From contig JABYQR010000005.1 in NCBI GenBank assembly GCA_022592445.1, positions 248,001 to 312,000 on the forward strand: 64,000 nucleotides of DNA, written 5' to 3'. The stretch comes from Cytidiella melzeri. Its lineage: Eukaryota; Basidiomycota; Agaricomycetes; Polyporales; Irpicaceae. The notes under the pieces are model-generated. The model saw nothing but the letters and a program-made list of their open reading frames with translations, ran no database searches and was not told the origin of the DNA. Of the stretch, positions 1 to 11,422 are shown piece by piece. How positions within the stretch are numbered: the first letter of the stretch is position 1; every line of letters starts with the position of its first letter. Position numbers and translations under genes: made by a program.

Positions 1-1
1 T

Positions 2-397
2 CACCCTACTGACGCGTCAATTTTATGGCAGGCGTGGCTCGACGAACAACTCTTCGGCTGGAGCTGGAACTCGAAACGCGGTTCTAGTGTATCGGCCGGC
101 GGCCACAGCGCAGACAATGCCAGCGAGTCTGATTTCAGCAGACCCGAGAGTCCCGACGGTTCCGAGGATGAAGTTGGCGATTACGACAATTTGCTTGGGT
201 ACCTTGACGGACAAGGACAGGGACGAGGGTCGTCAAGGTCTCGTGCAAGTAGCTACGCTGACTTGCAGAAGCTCCGGAGAGCCACGAACGCGATGACTGC
301 TGCGGACGGGGTGGTGCCAAATCCGAATTTGGATGATGACGGGCTGGAGATGCAGTCGAGGGCGAGGTCCACTTCCAGGCAGCGACCTGCGCTGTAA
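2..397 (+). CDS. C-terminal end of probable glycerol-3-phosphate acyltransferase (SCT1/GPT2 type), partial
   Basis: One open frame runs from the left edge to the TAA at 395-397, so only the last 131 codons are visible. The stretch starts with a W-rich segment (LWQAWLDEQLFGWSW) followed by a Ser/Asp/Glu-rich low-complexity tail containing GDYDNLLGYL. From memory of the family, basidiomycete SCT1/GPT2 acyltransferases, which make lysophosphatidic acid in the ER, end in a similar 'HPxTWxDERLFGWS' segment plus a GDYDN-type acidic tail. No catalytic motif lies inside the window, so the assignment rests on this tail alone. The gene is convergent with the DNA ligase gene to its right, with about 300 bases between the stops and nothing recognisable there. 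Confidence 0.45.
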   Translation, partial: HPTDASILWQAWLDEQLFGWSWNSKRGSSVSAGGHSADNASESDFSRPESPDGSEDEVGDYDNLLGYLDGQGQGRGSSRSRASSYADLQKLRRATNAMTAADGVVPNPNLDDDGLEMQSRARSTSRQRPAL

Positions 398-695
398 TGA
401 CGGCTGCAGGGCTGCTATATCCGGCTTGAATGATTGATTAGTGCTTTGCGATTTCTGTATGCTTGGAGGACTCTCGGACATTTGAATATTTTGTTGGCTT
501 CATGCAAAGCTTGACTACACTACTGATCATGATCTCTCAATCTCAACCCTGAAACACGGTGTAAAATATATCCGATCACTTCGACCTTGATCATGATATG
601 TCATACATTGCGTGTAGTATAACACTACAGTATTTTACCTAAACTATCGATAACTTATTGTTCGCCGCAAGTCCTCCGTGGCGTCGCTCGTATCA

Positions 696-3600
696 CTACG
701 CAAGCCTGCAGAGCGCACGACACTCAACATCTCCATCCCTCACAACCTCCTCACGGCTCAAGTTACTCATACCCAGCACCCACACAGGCTTACACCTTCC
801 AGCAGCGCCCCCAGCAGCATCACGCACCACGACAGTTCTGCGCTCAACCAATCTCCGAAGTGTACCGTCCATCCATGCCTCGTCCCTCTCGTCCACAAAT
901 AGGACACCTCGCTCAGCCCAACTGCATGCATCAGAGTCCGCTCCATCGGACCAACCGCATGCCATGATGAACGCGTCGAACGAATGGACCTGGTGGCTCG
1001 GGCGAATAACGTGACGTGACGGAACCCGCCAAGGCGGTCTCGGTGCGCCTGTGGGTCGGAAAATCCATACGACTGCTGTAGCTAGAAATTTTCCTAGAGG
1101 TGTATCGGCGTGTTTGATCTGGTTCGTCGAGGCGGACAAATAAGTTGTGGGGGTGAGCGGTGACGCGTCTTCGCGTGGCGGTTTTGCGAGTGTTAAAATT
1201 AGTGGAGATGGTTTTTCCTCCAGTCGCGCTTGAGCTTCTGACCCGGGCGAGGTGAATTGTAGAGCCGTCACCTGCTTGAACGCGGCAGACGATGTCCTGT
1301 TGTTGTTTTCTCGAAAATTGCTTGGAAGTGAACTTTCGATTTCAGGTTGTGCAAGGCCAGCCAAAACATTCGTCCTCGAGCCAAACGCCCTCAACCTTGT
1401 CGGACTCTTCAGGATACTGGCCTTCTTTGTTTTCATATTGTCCGACTGCTTCCCCTCTACCTCCGTCATATCAACCCCTTTAACCCTCTTCACCCTCTTC
1501 ACCATCCCGTCTACCTTTGTCAACCTCTCTACCCAGTCCTCCTCCCTTTTCCTCCTCTTCGGAGACGCATCCACCCCAGGCGACACAGGATTCCCCCACA
1601 CCTCGTTGCACCAATCCTCCACGTCTTTATTCTGCCTGTCCCGCCCGACAGCTTCGCGTGCAATAGCCTGGAACGACGCAAGTGACGTACACCCATCACG
1701 CCAGGATCGTACAGAGGGCCGAAATATTTTGGATATGCGAGGGAAGCGGAGCTCGTAAAACTATACCCGTACCGAGTTTGGAGGTTTCAAATCACTGCGT
1801 CTGAAGAAAAGTGGGAAGGACTAACCTTGCATTGAGGAGCCTTGGTGAACCCGGCACCGAAGACCTCTGCAAGAATGGGTGTGCATAGCAGTACGGATGG
1901 ACGGGCGAGGCCGTGAGGGACGTCGTACGTGTAAGGCATATCGGGTAAGGGCTTTGTGGATAAAATGCGTGAGCAGAGGGCATCGTGAACGAGGGGGATG
2001 GGCTACGTACACTTTTACGGTTAGGACTACAGGAAACAGGATCGGAGCTTTTGATCATGAAGTTCAGTTCTTCAAGTTTCTCCCTGCTGAGCCCGTATGA
2101 CGATGTGAATATTCCGCCAAAATGTGGCTTCATGTCAGCCTGGCGTTACATTGTAAGCTTTGTGGTCCACCAGAGTAGTGATAGTTTTTTGCGTGTGGAA
2201 GTGACGTACGTTTGATTCAAATCCTGTTCCGTTGACTAGAGCAGCAATATAAAATGTAGTGTACACCGATGATGGAACTAAGGATGATTTCAGCGGGTAT
2301 GATCGATGCAGCAGATAGAGGCGTGAAGTCATACCTCTGAGCTCAGCGGCTCGGTTTTTATCCCATCCAGCACCTATCAAAGCAAGATCGAGACAGTCAC
2401 CTAATACCACGAACCTGTTTTAACTCTGCTTCGTGAAAACATAACCTGCACTATGCTCACCATATCCCGGTATATAATCCGCCTTGAGCTGAAAACGCCG
2501 ACGCTAACTACGCGCCGCAAGACTTTGGAGAAGCCAAGAACTCACCTTCACCCATGGTAAAACCCAGTCACAGTATCTACTCTCCTCTGCTTTCAGGACT
2601 GCTCCCTCTTGATGATCCGCCAGAAGTTTCGCAAACAGCTCCTTCAGCTGCTCCATGCTAGTATTATCGGGGTGCATATCGATAGCTGTGCGTTCTGCGA
2701 GCATGGCGTAGCCAGGCCGGTGGATGAGAACCTCTTCAAGAATGGAGCGACGGTAGGCATACGTCCTATGGAGGAGGGACTGAGAATCAATGTAGAGAAT
2801 GTCGAAGAAGACGAGGGCGAGGTGACGAGTGCCATCGCCCGAAGCATCGGAGAGGAGGGAACATTGTGAGCTGCTCTTGACGTCAGTGCGTGTGCTGGAG
2901 GAAGACAGACCGTGGCGGGGAGACCTACGTGTCATCGAGCTGATATTCGTCTACGGGGGCTGGCGGTCGATGTCGAACTCCTTTGGCTGTTGAAGCAATA
3001 AGGCTACGAATCCTCCAGAACTCTGGAAGAAGTATGTCACCAATGTACGAGTGATATATAACGAGCTGTCCTCACCGTCGACTCTATTCAGTATGTCCGA
3101 AAAAGCGACCATCTCAGCTTCTAGAATGATACTAGTTTTGATTCTTGGCGTATACCTGGCGGCGTTTTCGATAGCATTGTTCTCGGGGAGCCCCAATGCT
3201 TGACGTATGATACTTAAATCCTGCTCAGCAAGCTTGCGAATGACGGGTAGACGTTCAAACAATACATACGAGTGTACAGCATATCTGTCTAGAGTCGAGT
3301 CTCGTTTGCTTTTGCTATATATCGTGATCCGCGATTTGCCCGACTCGTTTACGTTAACGTGGATTTGAGCACGCTCTCCGTCATACTTGGTCTCGACCCA
3401 GACCTTCTTCGAGTTGCGCAATAGCTCAATGGCGTTCTTGCAGCTCTGGGCTTTCATGCATTTCGGTATCTGTTGCATACACTGTTAGCGGAAGCATAAA
3501 CAACTTTGATTGTCGGTCACACGTACTTGGATGGGAACACCAACCTGAGGGCGAATCTCCTCAGTCGGGCTATCATATGCGTGCAAAGCGTCCTCGAGCG

Positions 3601-4469
3601 ATGCTCTCAATCTGTACATCCTCAACATCCTTCCACTCGAATCCCACGCCCTCATCACGTCTTCTTTGGTCAGCATATACACCGCTTTTGAATTATACTG
3701 CAACAGACACGCGGTATAATGCATCTCGTTGATGGGGTAGAGTACCGGTCTGAGGTCCTTCAAAATGATTTGCGTGAGGAATGCTGTTGAGCATGGGCTC
3801 ATGGATGTGTAGAGTGCCTTGATGACTTGTCGGGGTTGACGTTTATCGAGGGAATGGCGGACACTCCGACCGGAGAATCCACAGCTGCTTGCTAATTCGG
3901 TGAGTAGCATGTCGACTTCCGTCATGCTTATAGAGTCATCGTCGTGCTGTTAAAGAACATGTCAGAAAAGCCTTGAGGTTGGAGGTGAAATCAATCAACA
4001 TACAATGGGTGCTGCTTCGAAAGCTCTCTGCACCTTGCTTCCGAAACTTTCCTCGTCTTGCATAGTTTGAAGCACTCTCGCCCACTCACACGAAGTCCCT
4101 CGTGGGTTAAATATTTCAGATAAATACTCATAGAGCTTTTTCTCCTGTATACCATATTTACGTGCAACGTCTTGCTCTGGAAAGAAAAGGCGGAAAAATA
4201 CGGCCGTAGTCTCAGGCGGGACAGGGGAATAGCGTCGGTGTAGTTCCGCTATCCAATTGTCCAGCGTACGCAAAGCGACGTCCCCATAATTTGAGCGACT
4301 TGAATGGTGAGCTTTCCTAGGTTTTATTGAGGCAATTGCTTGGAGGAGGGACACGAAGCTACAACGGTGGCGGGGCGTGAGTAGATTTTTGGCCCGGGAG
4401 ACCTGAAACGACTTACAACGTGAAGGGAATAGTGTTATCCGTTGAAATATACATATCTTTGTCCATCAT
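696..4469 (-). CDS. ATP-dependent DNA ligase, LIG4-like fungal subfamily
   Basis: A multi-exon gene encoding an ATP-dependent DNA ligase. The adenylation motif VETKYDGERAQIHV near 3390-3360 supplies the catalytic Lys in KYDGER. An upstream helical N-terminal domain (about 3485-4354) matches DNA ligase N domains, and EAEMVAF and EGAVLKAEES (about 2600) are later ligase motifs. The first exon ends in IPFTF and joins across an intron to FVSLLQAIASIKP; start candidates are 4469, 4466 and 4454. The oligonucleotide-binding region includes APQCK joined to YELRFPRI, with a 65-base intron (1761-1825) removing an apparent TAG. The last exon (696-1622) is a 300-residue extension with low-complexity then BRCT-like sequence (GVLFVDE, PVWVLGMSNLSREE), in the position of the BRCT-containing tail of LIG4-like fungal proteins. 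Its role is presumably nick or double-strand break sealing, but orthology to true LIG4 is not proven. It shares a 230-base divergent promoter with the reductase gene. Confidence 0.8.
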
Positions 4470-4696
4470 ACAACATTCATAACTTAGAGACGAGTCGCGG
4501 GCTTGCAGACGCGTCGAGCAGGACCGGAAGTTGTGAGAGAGAGAGACGCGACGAGCGTGAGCAAGTTGAGCCTCAGCTACAAAGCTGCTTAAACCCATCG
4601 GATCAACCGGACCACTCGGCAATGATGCCGCCATCCTCCTGGTCTGCGGTCTGCCGCACTCAACTCACAGTCGTCGTAGTCGACGGTGAAGCGCAA

Positions 4697-6195
4697 ATGA
4701 TCACCAAGATACGCACAACACACTTGAGATGTTTCAAACACTTCTCAACATCCCCCGTATGCCTAGCCAACCGCGCCGTCATCTTCCCAAGGCCAGGAAA
4801 TCCTGCCGAAGTTCTCCAAGTCCAAACGTATCCTTCGCTTCCACCCCCTCAGCTTTCGTCAGTCAACATCCGATACCTCCTGTCGCCTATTAATCCTGCA
4901 GACGTTAACGTTGTCGAAGGAAAATACCCGGCTAAGCCTGCCCAAGCACACGAACTCGCAGGACTCAAGTTCGATCCTGCCGTATATATCGGAGGGAATG
5001 AAGGACTGGCGGAGGTGACGGATGTCGGAGAGGGCGTCGAGGACTTGAAGAAGGGTGACAGGGTGATAATGAACGGATCACAGTCTGGTACATGGCGCAC
5101 AGCGAATAGTTTGAACGCAAAGGACGTGACGAAGGTCCCCGCCGGCGTGAGCGATGGCTTCGCTGCGACAATGACCGTGAGTACACGCGCTCCTCCCCTC
5201 CACCAGCTGTTACGGAGAGCTCAATTAAAGTACCAAGGTCAATGTTGCCACGGCATATAACATGCTCAGAGACTTTGTCGACCTGAAGGAAGGAGACTGG
5301 TTGATTCAGAACGGTGGGTCGGGCACATGCAGGGGTCTCCAGCCTTAAACTGACATTGATCTAGGTTCGAACAGTGCGGTTTGTCCCGCACAACAACGTC
5401 ATCCTATCGAGGCTAACGGCTGCCATAGGTAGGGCAAGCAGTCATACAGATAGCGGCCCGCAGAGGCCTCCACACAATCAATCTTGTTAGGAATAGGTCA
5501 GGACTCGTGGTTTGACTCTTATTCATCCACGACCTCTTAGTGTCTCTGCAGGGAAAACCTTGAGGGGCTGAAAACCCACCTCACCGATCTTGGAGCGACC
5601 CAAGTCGTCACGGCCGAAGAGCTCCAGGACGACTACAAAGGCTTGAGGAGCAGAGTACAGCAATGGACTGAAGGGAAGGTGCGCGTGTGTAACACTGCAC
5701 ATAATAAACAACACATCTCTCACACCTTCTATACGTCTCTCCCAGCCTATTCGCCTCATGCTGAACTGCGTCAGTGGTCCGACAACAACCGCGGCTTTGC
5801 GTCTCTTAGGCCAAGACGCACACCTCGTTTCTTACGGCGCGATGTCGAAAGAACCGTTATTCCTGCCGACTTCAGCTTTCATATTCAAGAACCTGACGTG
5901 CCACGGTTTCTGGCAGTCGAGGTGGTATCAAGACGCGAGTGCACAGGAGAAAAAGGATTTGATCGACAGTCTCGTTGAGCTCAAGGTGCGCAATTAAGAT
6001 GAGCTAACAAGGAGAAGATGTGACATTGAGATAATTGCTGCTCAGTTGAAGGAAGCCGAGCACGAGATATTGACGATCCCAGCAGGTGACAGTGATGAGG
6101 CTGCCACTGCCAAAGTGAGGGAGATCGTGCAGAAGTTGGCCAAAGGGCAGTATGGAAAGAAGGTTTTGCTCAAGATTGAACAGCCGACAGACTAG
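4697..6195 (+). CDS. ETR1: Mitochondrial 2-enoyl thioester reductase (trans-2-enoyl-CoA/ACP reductase)
   Basis: Spliced protein of about 385 residues in six or seven exons. It belongs to the zinc-free medium-chain dehydrogenase/reductase family, MECR/ETR1 branch, which carries out the NADPH-dependent last step of mitochondrial type II fatty acid synthesis. The N terminus (MITKIRTTHLRCFKHFSTSP) is Arg/Ser-rich without acid, as expected for a mitochondrial presequence. Next come the GroES-like part (YLLSPINPADVNVVEGKYP, with the family Tyr), the cofactor segment NGSNSAVGQAVIQIAA assembled over two short introns, and the C-terminal WYQDASAQEKK. Example introns are 5178-5239, 5312-5364 and 5984-6046. 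The ATG at 4697 was chosen because upstream in-frame codons are low-complexity and lie in the shared promoter with the ligase gene. There are no internal stops after splicing. Confidence 0.88.
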
Positions 6196-6332
6196 CTGGG
6201 AGTCACTTGGAGCCTTCTTTGTGTTCCCCAATATCTGTAGTTATATTCGCTGCACTTGTCGTGTCACTCGCACGGTCATGAATACTCGGCGCCAGCAGGA
6301 GAAAACGTAGTTTACCATGGATTAGACGCAAA

Positions 6333-7178
6333 TTACATCTTCCTATCCTCAAAGAACCGCTGCACAATACCATGGTGAGAAAGCAGTTCCACTACGAAGC
6401 TAGAAAGGAGTATGACATACCTTCAGATGCCTCAACTGCCAGGTACAAGTCAACACCAACACCACAATCTGCGCCAAGCTATACCACACAGCCCTCGAGT
6501 TCGTCGACTCGCTAAGATCCCTGAAGTTCGACTCCCTCTCACGCTGATACTGCTGCTCTCTCCTGATGTCCTCCAATTTTTGGTTTAGATCACGCAATTT
6601 CGCGGAGAGCTCAGAGACGTGCGAGCGATCGTGTTCTCTGTCGGATTTTGTGCTACCGACGACAACGTCGAGGTACAAGCGAATGTGGGTTGCAGTGGAC
6701 CAGTTGTTTCCCTCGACAGTGGACAGGCAAATGGCGTGGTCACCGGATTGATGCGAGGTGAAGGTGAAGCGGCTGTCGTGTGGTCCGCGGGTTTTGACGA
6801 CATTGTGACCGGTAGCAAGTTCCTGTAAAAGAGATGAGCGAGATGGTGCAAAGGAGGCATGCATGGTGGTGCGTGAGACGTACGTCGACCTCTACGAGGA
6901 TGCCCAACCCTTGGTTCTCCACATACTTTGCCTCTTTCTCGTTCCATTCTAACGCCTTGTAGTGCCCTATAGCAAAGCATATGCATGAGCCAATGTCACT
7001 TTAGGAATTACTGGGTAGAAGAGTTTGACTACGTACCTTCCACAACAGTATCTGAAGGTATCTCCTCAAGGAAGCAGCGTTTTTCGTTCGAGTCTAGGTA
7101 GAAATGGAGTGCATTCGACGTGGCACAGATGAGTAGAAGAAGCCATATAGAAAGGTGAGGTTTCCTTAGGTGGGTCAT
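6333..7178 (-). CDS. p24/emp24/GP25L family cargo receptor
   Basis: A secretory-pathway membrane protein of COPII/COPI vesicles that selects cargo and shapes vesicles between ER and Golgi. It starts with a signal peptide (MTHLRKPHLSIWLLLLICATSNA), then the GOLD domain hallmark FYLDSNEKRCFLEEIPSDT. A lumenal region with HDSRFTFTS and GDHAICLS follows, then a coiled coil (about 60 residues, KLRDLNQKLEDIRREQQYQ). A single membrane span (AVWYSLAQIVVLVLTCTWQL) precedes the cytosolic tail LKRFFEDRKM. The tail carries the FF motif typical of p24 proteins and is split off by an intron, with the TAA at 6333-6335. Four or so introns. The tail and coiled coil are of the usual p24 kind; the exact subfamily was not decided. 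Confidence 0.88.
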
Positions 7179-7360
7179 GGCGGATCGTAAGCAAAGCTGG
7201 CCAGCACAATCAAGCTCGGCGGTTGAGGATCATTGAGATCAAGATCCAGGTCCACGTGGAGGACGGCAGTTTTGGACGCGCACTGGCAATAAGTATTCCA
7301 CGGTTTTGCTGCTTTCCACTCAACCTCATTGTACCTTCACTCTCTTCGCCTGTGAACACG

Positions 7361-8861
7361 ATGCCGACAAGCAGATTTGAGCCATCTTCTATCAAAAATA
7401 AGATGAAGAGGGAGGAGATTGCGAGAAAGCTGAAGAAGCAGAAGGGGCAGTCCAAACTGCAGAAACGACTTGCACAAGCAAAAGCGGAGGCAGACAACCC
7501 AGCTGCTAAGAAGGTACGCAACTGAATGAATCACAGTCGCATTAAAATAAGCTCAAGGCATATGAGCAGAAGCGTCAACTGGAGAACGTACCGAAGACGC
7601 TAGACAACGCTCGCGAATACGACCCTTCTATACTGACTGCACCCCCAGCGCACGCCCCAGCTACAGATGCCAACGAGCCTGTTGCCTCATCATCCACTAT
7701 TTCCCCAGACCACCAACCTCAAGACGAATCTGCCGCCGACATCTCCGCCGACCCTTTCGCCTCATATTTTTCTGGCGACGTTGACCCAACTATCCCGCCG
7801 AAAGTCCTTATTACGACATCGCAAAAAGCTACAAGGGTAACATACGAGTTTTGCGAGGAACTTGTGAGTGTGTTCCCAGGTGCAGAGCTTATCAGGCGCA
7901 AGAAAGGGAAGGGCTTCGAGATGGGGAGAATCGCGGGATGGGCGGCGGGCAGGGAGTATACACATTTGGTGGTGGTGAATGAGAATATGAAGAAACCTAG
8001 TGAGTATCTATTGTTGTGGCTTCGAAGATTGTATCTTACGACTTCGCGCTCTCGTTAATAGACGCGATAACCATGGTCTACCTACCGAACGGGCCCACAG
8101 CATATTTCAAGCTTACTTCCATCGAACCAACTCAAAAAATCTCAGTATGCAATGCCGTGATCCAACCCATACTTATTCTATGTTTAATTTGGTGTATAAT
8201 CCTAGGGCCACGCGCGTCCGACTGCACACTTCCCTGAACTGGTGCTGAATGGGTTCGTCACACGTCTAGGACACACCGTGGGCCGAATGTTCCAAACGTT
8301 ATTCCCTCCGATGCCTGAGTTCCAAGGTAGACAAGTCGTTACGCTTCACAACCAGCGAGACTTCTTATTCTTCAGGCGTCATCGGTCAGTGTTCATACCG
8401 ATCTGTCCAGTAGTCAAACTTTCGTACTGAAATGCTATGTAGGTACGCGTTCCGGTCAGCAGAGAAAGTCCAGTTACAAGAGATTGGGCCACGGTTTACA
8501 CTTAAACTTCGATCATTGCGCAAAGGTCTGCCGGCGGTGAAAAACTTGGGTGAGGTCAGCAAGGATCTTGAGTTTGACACGTTTGAAGAGGAGGGAGGCA
8601 AGGACGATAGGGCTGTTGACACGGAAGAACGGTGTCAAGACGAGGTAATGACGAAGGACGCCGATGATGATGTGGAGGCAGGCGCAGCGGAGGATGTTGG
8701 TGGTACTCAGGTTAAACCGAAGAAGGTTGTCCCACCCAAGGAGGACGAGTATGTTTGGATGTGGAAGGTGCGTCAATACGTTTTCAGACCGTAATTGTCG
8801 CTTTGTTCATTGGCGTGTTTAGCCGGAACTCGAGACTACCAGGAGGACTTTTTTCTTGTAG
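7361..8861 (+). CDS. RPF1: Ribosome production factor 1, Brix-domain protein
   Basis: A nucleolar Brix-domain protein that brings 5S RNP components to pre-60S ribosomes. The N terminus is strongly basic ([21 protein letters not shown]). The Brix domain follows: [21 protein letters not shown], the signature [35 protein letters not shown], and [23 protein letters not shown] with [10 protein letters not shown]. Near the end are [15 protein letters not shown], an acidic insert, and EYVWMWK joined by an intron to [12 protein letters not shown]. The TAG is at 8859-8861. About six introns. The region around the start codon (7331-7400) has a decayed copy at 11100-11165. Confidence 0.92.
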
Positions 8862-9237
8862 TAGACAAACTATCTGACAGATTTGAGCAATGTTGCCCAC
8901 TCGTTTCGTGCTTTTTAGCTAGATAAAGCCGTGGGGCCTGTCGAGAAATTGTAGCAACTCTTATCTGACGATGGTGAGTGTAGTTGGGCCATAGAATCAG
9001 TTACAAGTCAGTCGTTGCCTCCGCCACAAAGCTCCAGCTCCAGACTCGGAAGGTATACGTCGTACCACATCTTTTCCCTTGCATGGATCCCACATATGCT
9101 GTGATACCAACGACCTCGAAAGTGCTCTCATCTTTCCTACCTAGTCCCATCACAACATTGTTCTGTAATCCTATGATTGGCTTGCACGCCATAATACCAG
9201 AACTCAAGCCGTGACGCCCTTGACGCGGCAAGTTCAA
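8862..9237 (+). other. Non-coding stretch between RPF1 and the phosphotransferase relic
   Basis: A gap of 376 bases. It has short open frames on both strands but no recognisable domain, tRNA or repeat. It may contain the lost promoter and presequence of the decayed phosphotransferase gene that follows. Confidence 0.4.
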
Positions 9238-11085
9238 ATGTTCCTCGCTCTCGTCATGTCCTTCATACCTTCTGCATTTGAGTTCCTGGTACGAGGAGTC
9301 ACTAAGTCATCAAACGAAGCTTTATTCTGTTATACATCCGGTCGGTTTCTCTACAACGAGGCAGAACGTGAGTGCATCGGCTATGTCACACGACGCGACG
9401 AGTAGTTGATAATTCTCTGCTGCGCAGAACTCGCCGCCCGATGTAGAATTCAATGTGACAGCACTGCAACGCCTGGCAGCTCAAGCTGCTGGGGCAGGTC
9501 GTTGTACGCGCATGACGAAGACCCATGAAGGTCTGTCTCATCACGTCCGAAGCGTAGACAGCCGTGATGCATAAACAGGACATATCACTTATGTAGGGTC
9601 TTACAACAAGGTTTACTTACTTGAGCTCGACAATGGCACAGACCTGATCGCAAAGATCCCGACGAAGCTCATTCCTCCGTTCTACACCACCGCGAGCGGG
9701 GTTGCCACGATGGACTATGCGCGTACCGTGCTTGGTCTCCCTTTTCCGTGCGTTCTGGCTTGGAATGCGCGTGCAGACACAAATGCCAATCCAGTTGGTG
9801 TATGTAGAGTATATATTGATGGAGAATGTGGAACTTCGGTGATCCGCTGGACAAGCGCTGGAACCAGATTACGGGCAAGATGGCGAAGGAGGTTGTGGAC
9901 CAAGTGGTTGCTCTTGAGCAGCGCTTCACGCGCTTCAAGTTCTCTCAGATTGGCAGTTTGTACTACAAGGAAGATGTTGGCGAAGCGTTGCAGTCTCGTC
10001 CACTATACAGTACCGAAACTGATGTGACGGGAGGGAATTCGGACAAGTATCGGATTGGTCCTTCAGTCGATTGGGATGTCTGGAGAGGAAGCCGTGCTGC
10101 TCTCGAAGTCGACCGGGGTCCATGTGAGTGACTCTCCCAACCTGCACGTCCTCGGGCAGCTGACAAGTAGCCTCGAATGATCTCCCAGGGCCAGACCCAC
10201 TGTCATATATACGCGGTGCTGTACGCGTTGAACAAGAATGGCTCCGCCGGAATGCAACCCCTTACAAACCACCGTTTCACCAATGGCCGAACGGCTCGCC
10301 ACAGGAGCACATCGACCTTCTTGAACGCCTGTACGTACTGCTCTCTACCACCACCCGAAGTCTGCGAGCCCGTGTTATGGCATATCGACCTTCATGGAGG
10401 GAACATTGTCCTCGACTCTACAGATCCAACCTATATCAACGGGATCATAGATTGGCAGTCGGTGTCGATCCGACCGCTGTACATGCAAGCAACCTTTGCC
10501 AAATTCGTGGTATATGATGGCGAGGATGTCATACTTGAGCCAGGACTGGTACACCTCAAATTTCGCGTACCCCTCGAAGAGTCTCCGCAGACAGAGCATG
10601 CACGGCTAGAGCTAGAGCCCAGGAACGCCAGATTACAAAAGTCCTACGAGGGGATGATGAGGCGCTTCAATCCATGGAGTTATGCGGCTCCGAGTCACGT
10701 CTATCCCTTCATTTCGAGTGTACGGACACCCATAGAGCGCGCTGCGCGCACTTGGTTTGAAGGTTCGGATCACCTTCGCGAGTGCATTTTCCAGATTATC
10801 CAAAACTGGGACGAGATTGCACCTGGAGTTTCTCTTCCGGTTGAAGTTGACCAAGCGGAATGGGATAGCCACCAAGTGGCGTATACACGCCGGGAAAGGT
10901 ATGATGCTCGTGTGAAACAGCTGCAGCGGTGCCTGGAACTTGACCCTGACGGATGGGTCTCAAACGAGCGCTTCGAAGAAGTGAGAGGGCAGAACTCGAA
11001 GCTCATGGCAGGCTGGGATGAAGATGCAGAAGGTGGACCCTATCCTTTCCAGGACGGTGCTCCTTCGTGGTTTGTAAAGTCTTGA
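9238..11085 (+). pseudogene. AIM9-like aminoglycoside-phosphotransferase/kinase-fold protein, frame-disrupted
   Basis: The sequence clearly derives from the fungal AIM9-like phosphotransferase family. It has CYTSGRFLYNEAE, then NVTALQRLAAQAAGAG, GSYNKVYLLELDNG and IAKIPTKLIPPFYTTASGV, then GDPLDKRWNQITGKMAKEVV, WPDPLSYIRGAVRVEQEWL, and the kinase-fold catalytic loop HIDLHGGNIVLD followed by IIDWQ. These pieces are not in one frame even after splicing. LAAR and VEFN (about 9440) are in different frames. A four-base GTAT duplication separates PVG from VEYILMENVE (about 9800). The frame changes again before GDPLD (about 9833), and again between LLERLY and EPVLWHID (about 10335). Ordinary introns survive, for example GTGAGT at 10124 to CAG before GGCCAGACC. 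Decay or assembly error are the two explanations; three to four separate shifts favour decay. The 3' half (10360-11085) is intact. Confidence 0.7.
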
Positions 11086-11094
11086 CTGTAACGG

Positions 11095-11170
11095 CAAATC
11101 CTGCTTTCACTCTCTTTGCCTGTGAGCACAGTTTTGACAAGCAAATATGAGCCGTCTGGAATAAAGAAGT
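11095..11170 (+). repeat. Decayed copy of the RPF1 start region
   Basis: Bases 11105-11165 align with 7338-7400, which span the RPF1 start codon. The two share TTCACTCTCTT, GCCTGTGA, GACAAGCA and TGAGCC blocks in the same order and spacing. The ATG of RPF1 is replaced (ATGCCG became GTTTTG), so the copy cannot encode the protein. It lies just after the phosphotransferase relic and before the F-box gene, with no copy of the rest of RPF1 visible. Confidence 0.7.
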
Positions 11171-11189
11171 TACCAGGGGACGAACTCAC

Positions 11190-11422
11190 AGTTACTCACA
11201 TTCCTTTTACGGACTGTCGTGTAGTTACCATTAGTTAGCGCCCGTGCTTCGACGTTCGATATTCAATTACCAGCAGTCTACTTTCCTCCCTCCTCCAGCT
11301 CTCCTCATTATCTGACCCCCAGTCCATCATTGCAGCCGGTAAGCACTTGTACAGCAATTACAGAATCTGAGGTCGTTCAACCTGCTTTCAGTAGTGATAT
11401 CGACAGCGTCGTGAACACGTTC
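11190..11422 (+). repeat. F-box family fragments and 5' region shared with the 33.7-kb relic
   Basis: Bases 11200-11290 resemble 34049-34110, sharing TTCCTTTTACGGACTGTCGTG followed by GCGCCC and TTCAATT blocks. Bases 11280-11422 align with 33745-33900, including CTCATTATCTG, AAGCACTTGTACAGCAAT and AGTGATATCGAC. This flank was therefore copied with the F-box gene start and has itself collected fragments of it. The stretch also has to contain the promoter of the F-box gene. Confidence 0.6.

Noticed and set aside
1252..1758. A 168-codon plus-strand open frame
   Set aside because: It is antisense to the ligase C-terminal exons, lacks a recognisable domain, and reflects the codon bias of the opposite strand.
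1761..1763. In-frame TAG just before YELRFPRI in the DNA ligase gene
   Set aside because: It falls inside a good 65-base intron (1761-1825, GTTAGT to TATAG), and splicing joins APQCK to FYELRFPRI as expected for the family.
9211..9405. A GTG start for the phosphotransferase relic
   Set aside because: Nuclear genes of fungi start with ATG; the first in-frame ATG is at 9238, and the gene is broken in any case.
11330..11422. N-terminal extension of the F-box protein from a TTG codon
   Set aside because: There is no ATG before 11423, and the extension is leader sequence shared with the 33.7-kb relic.
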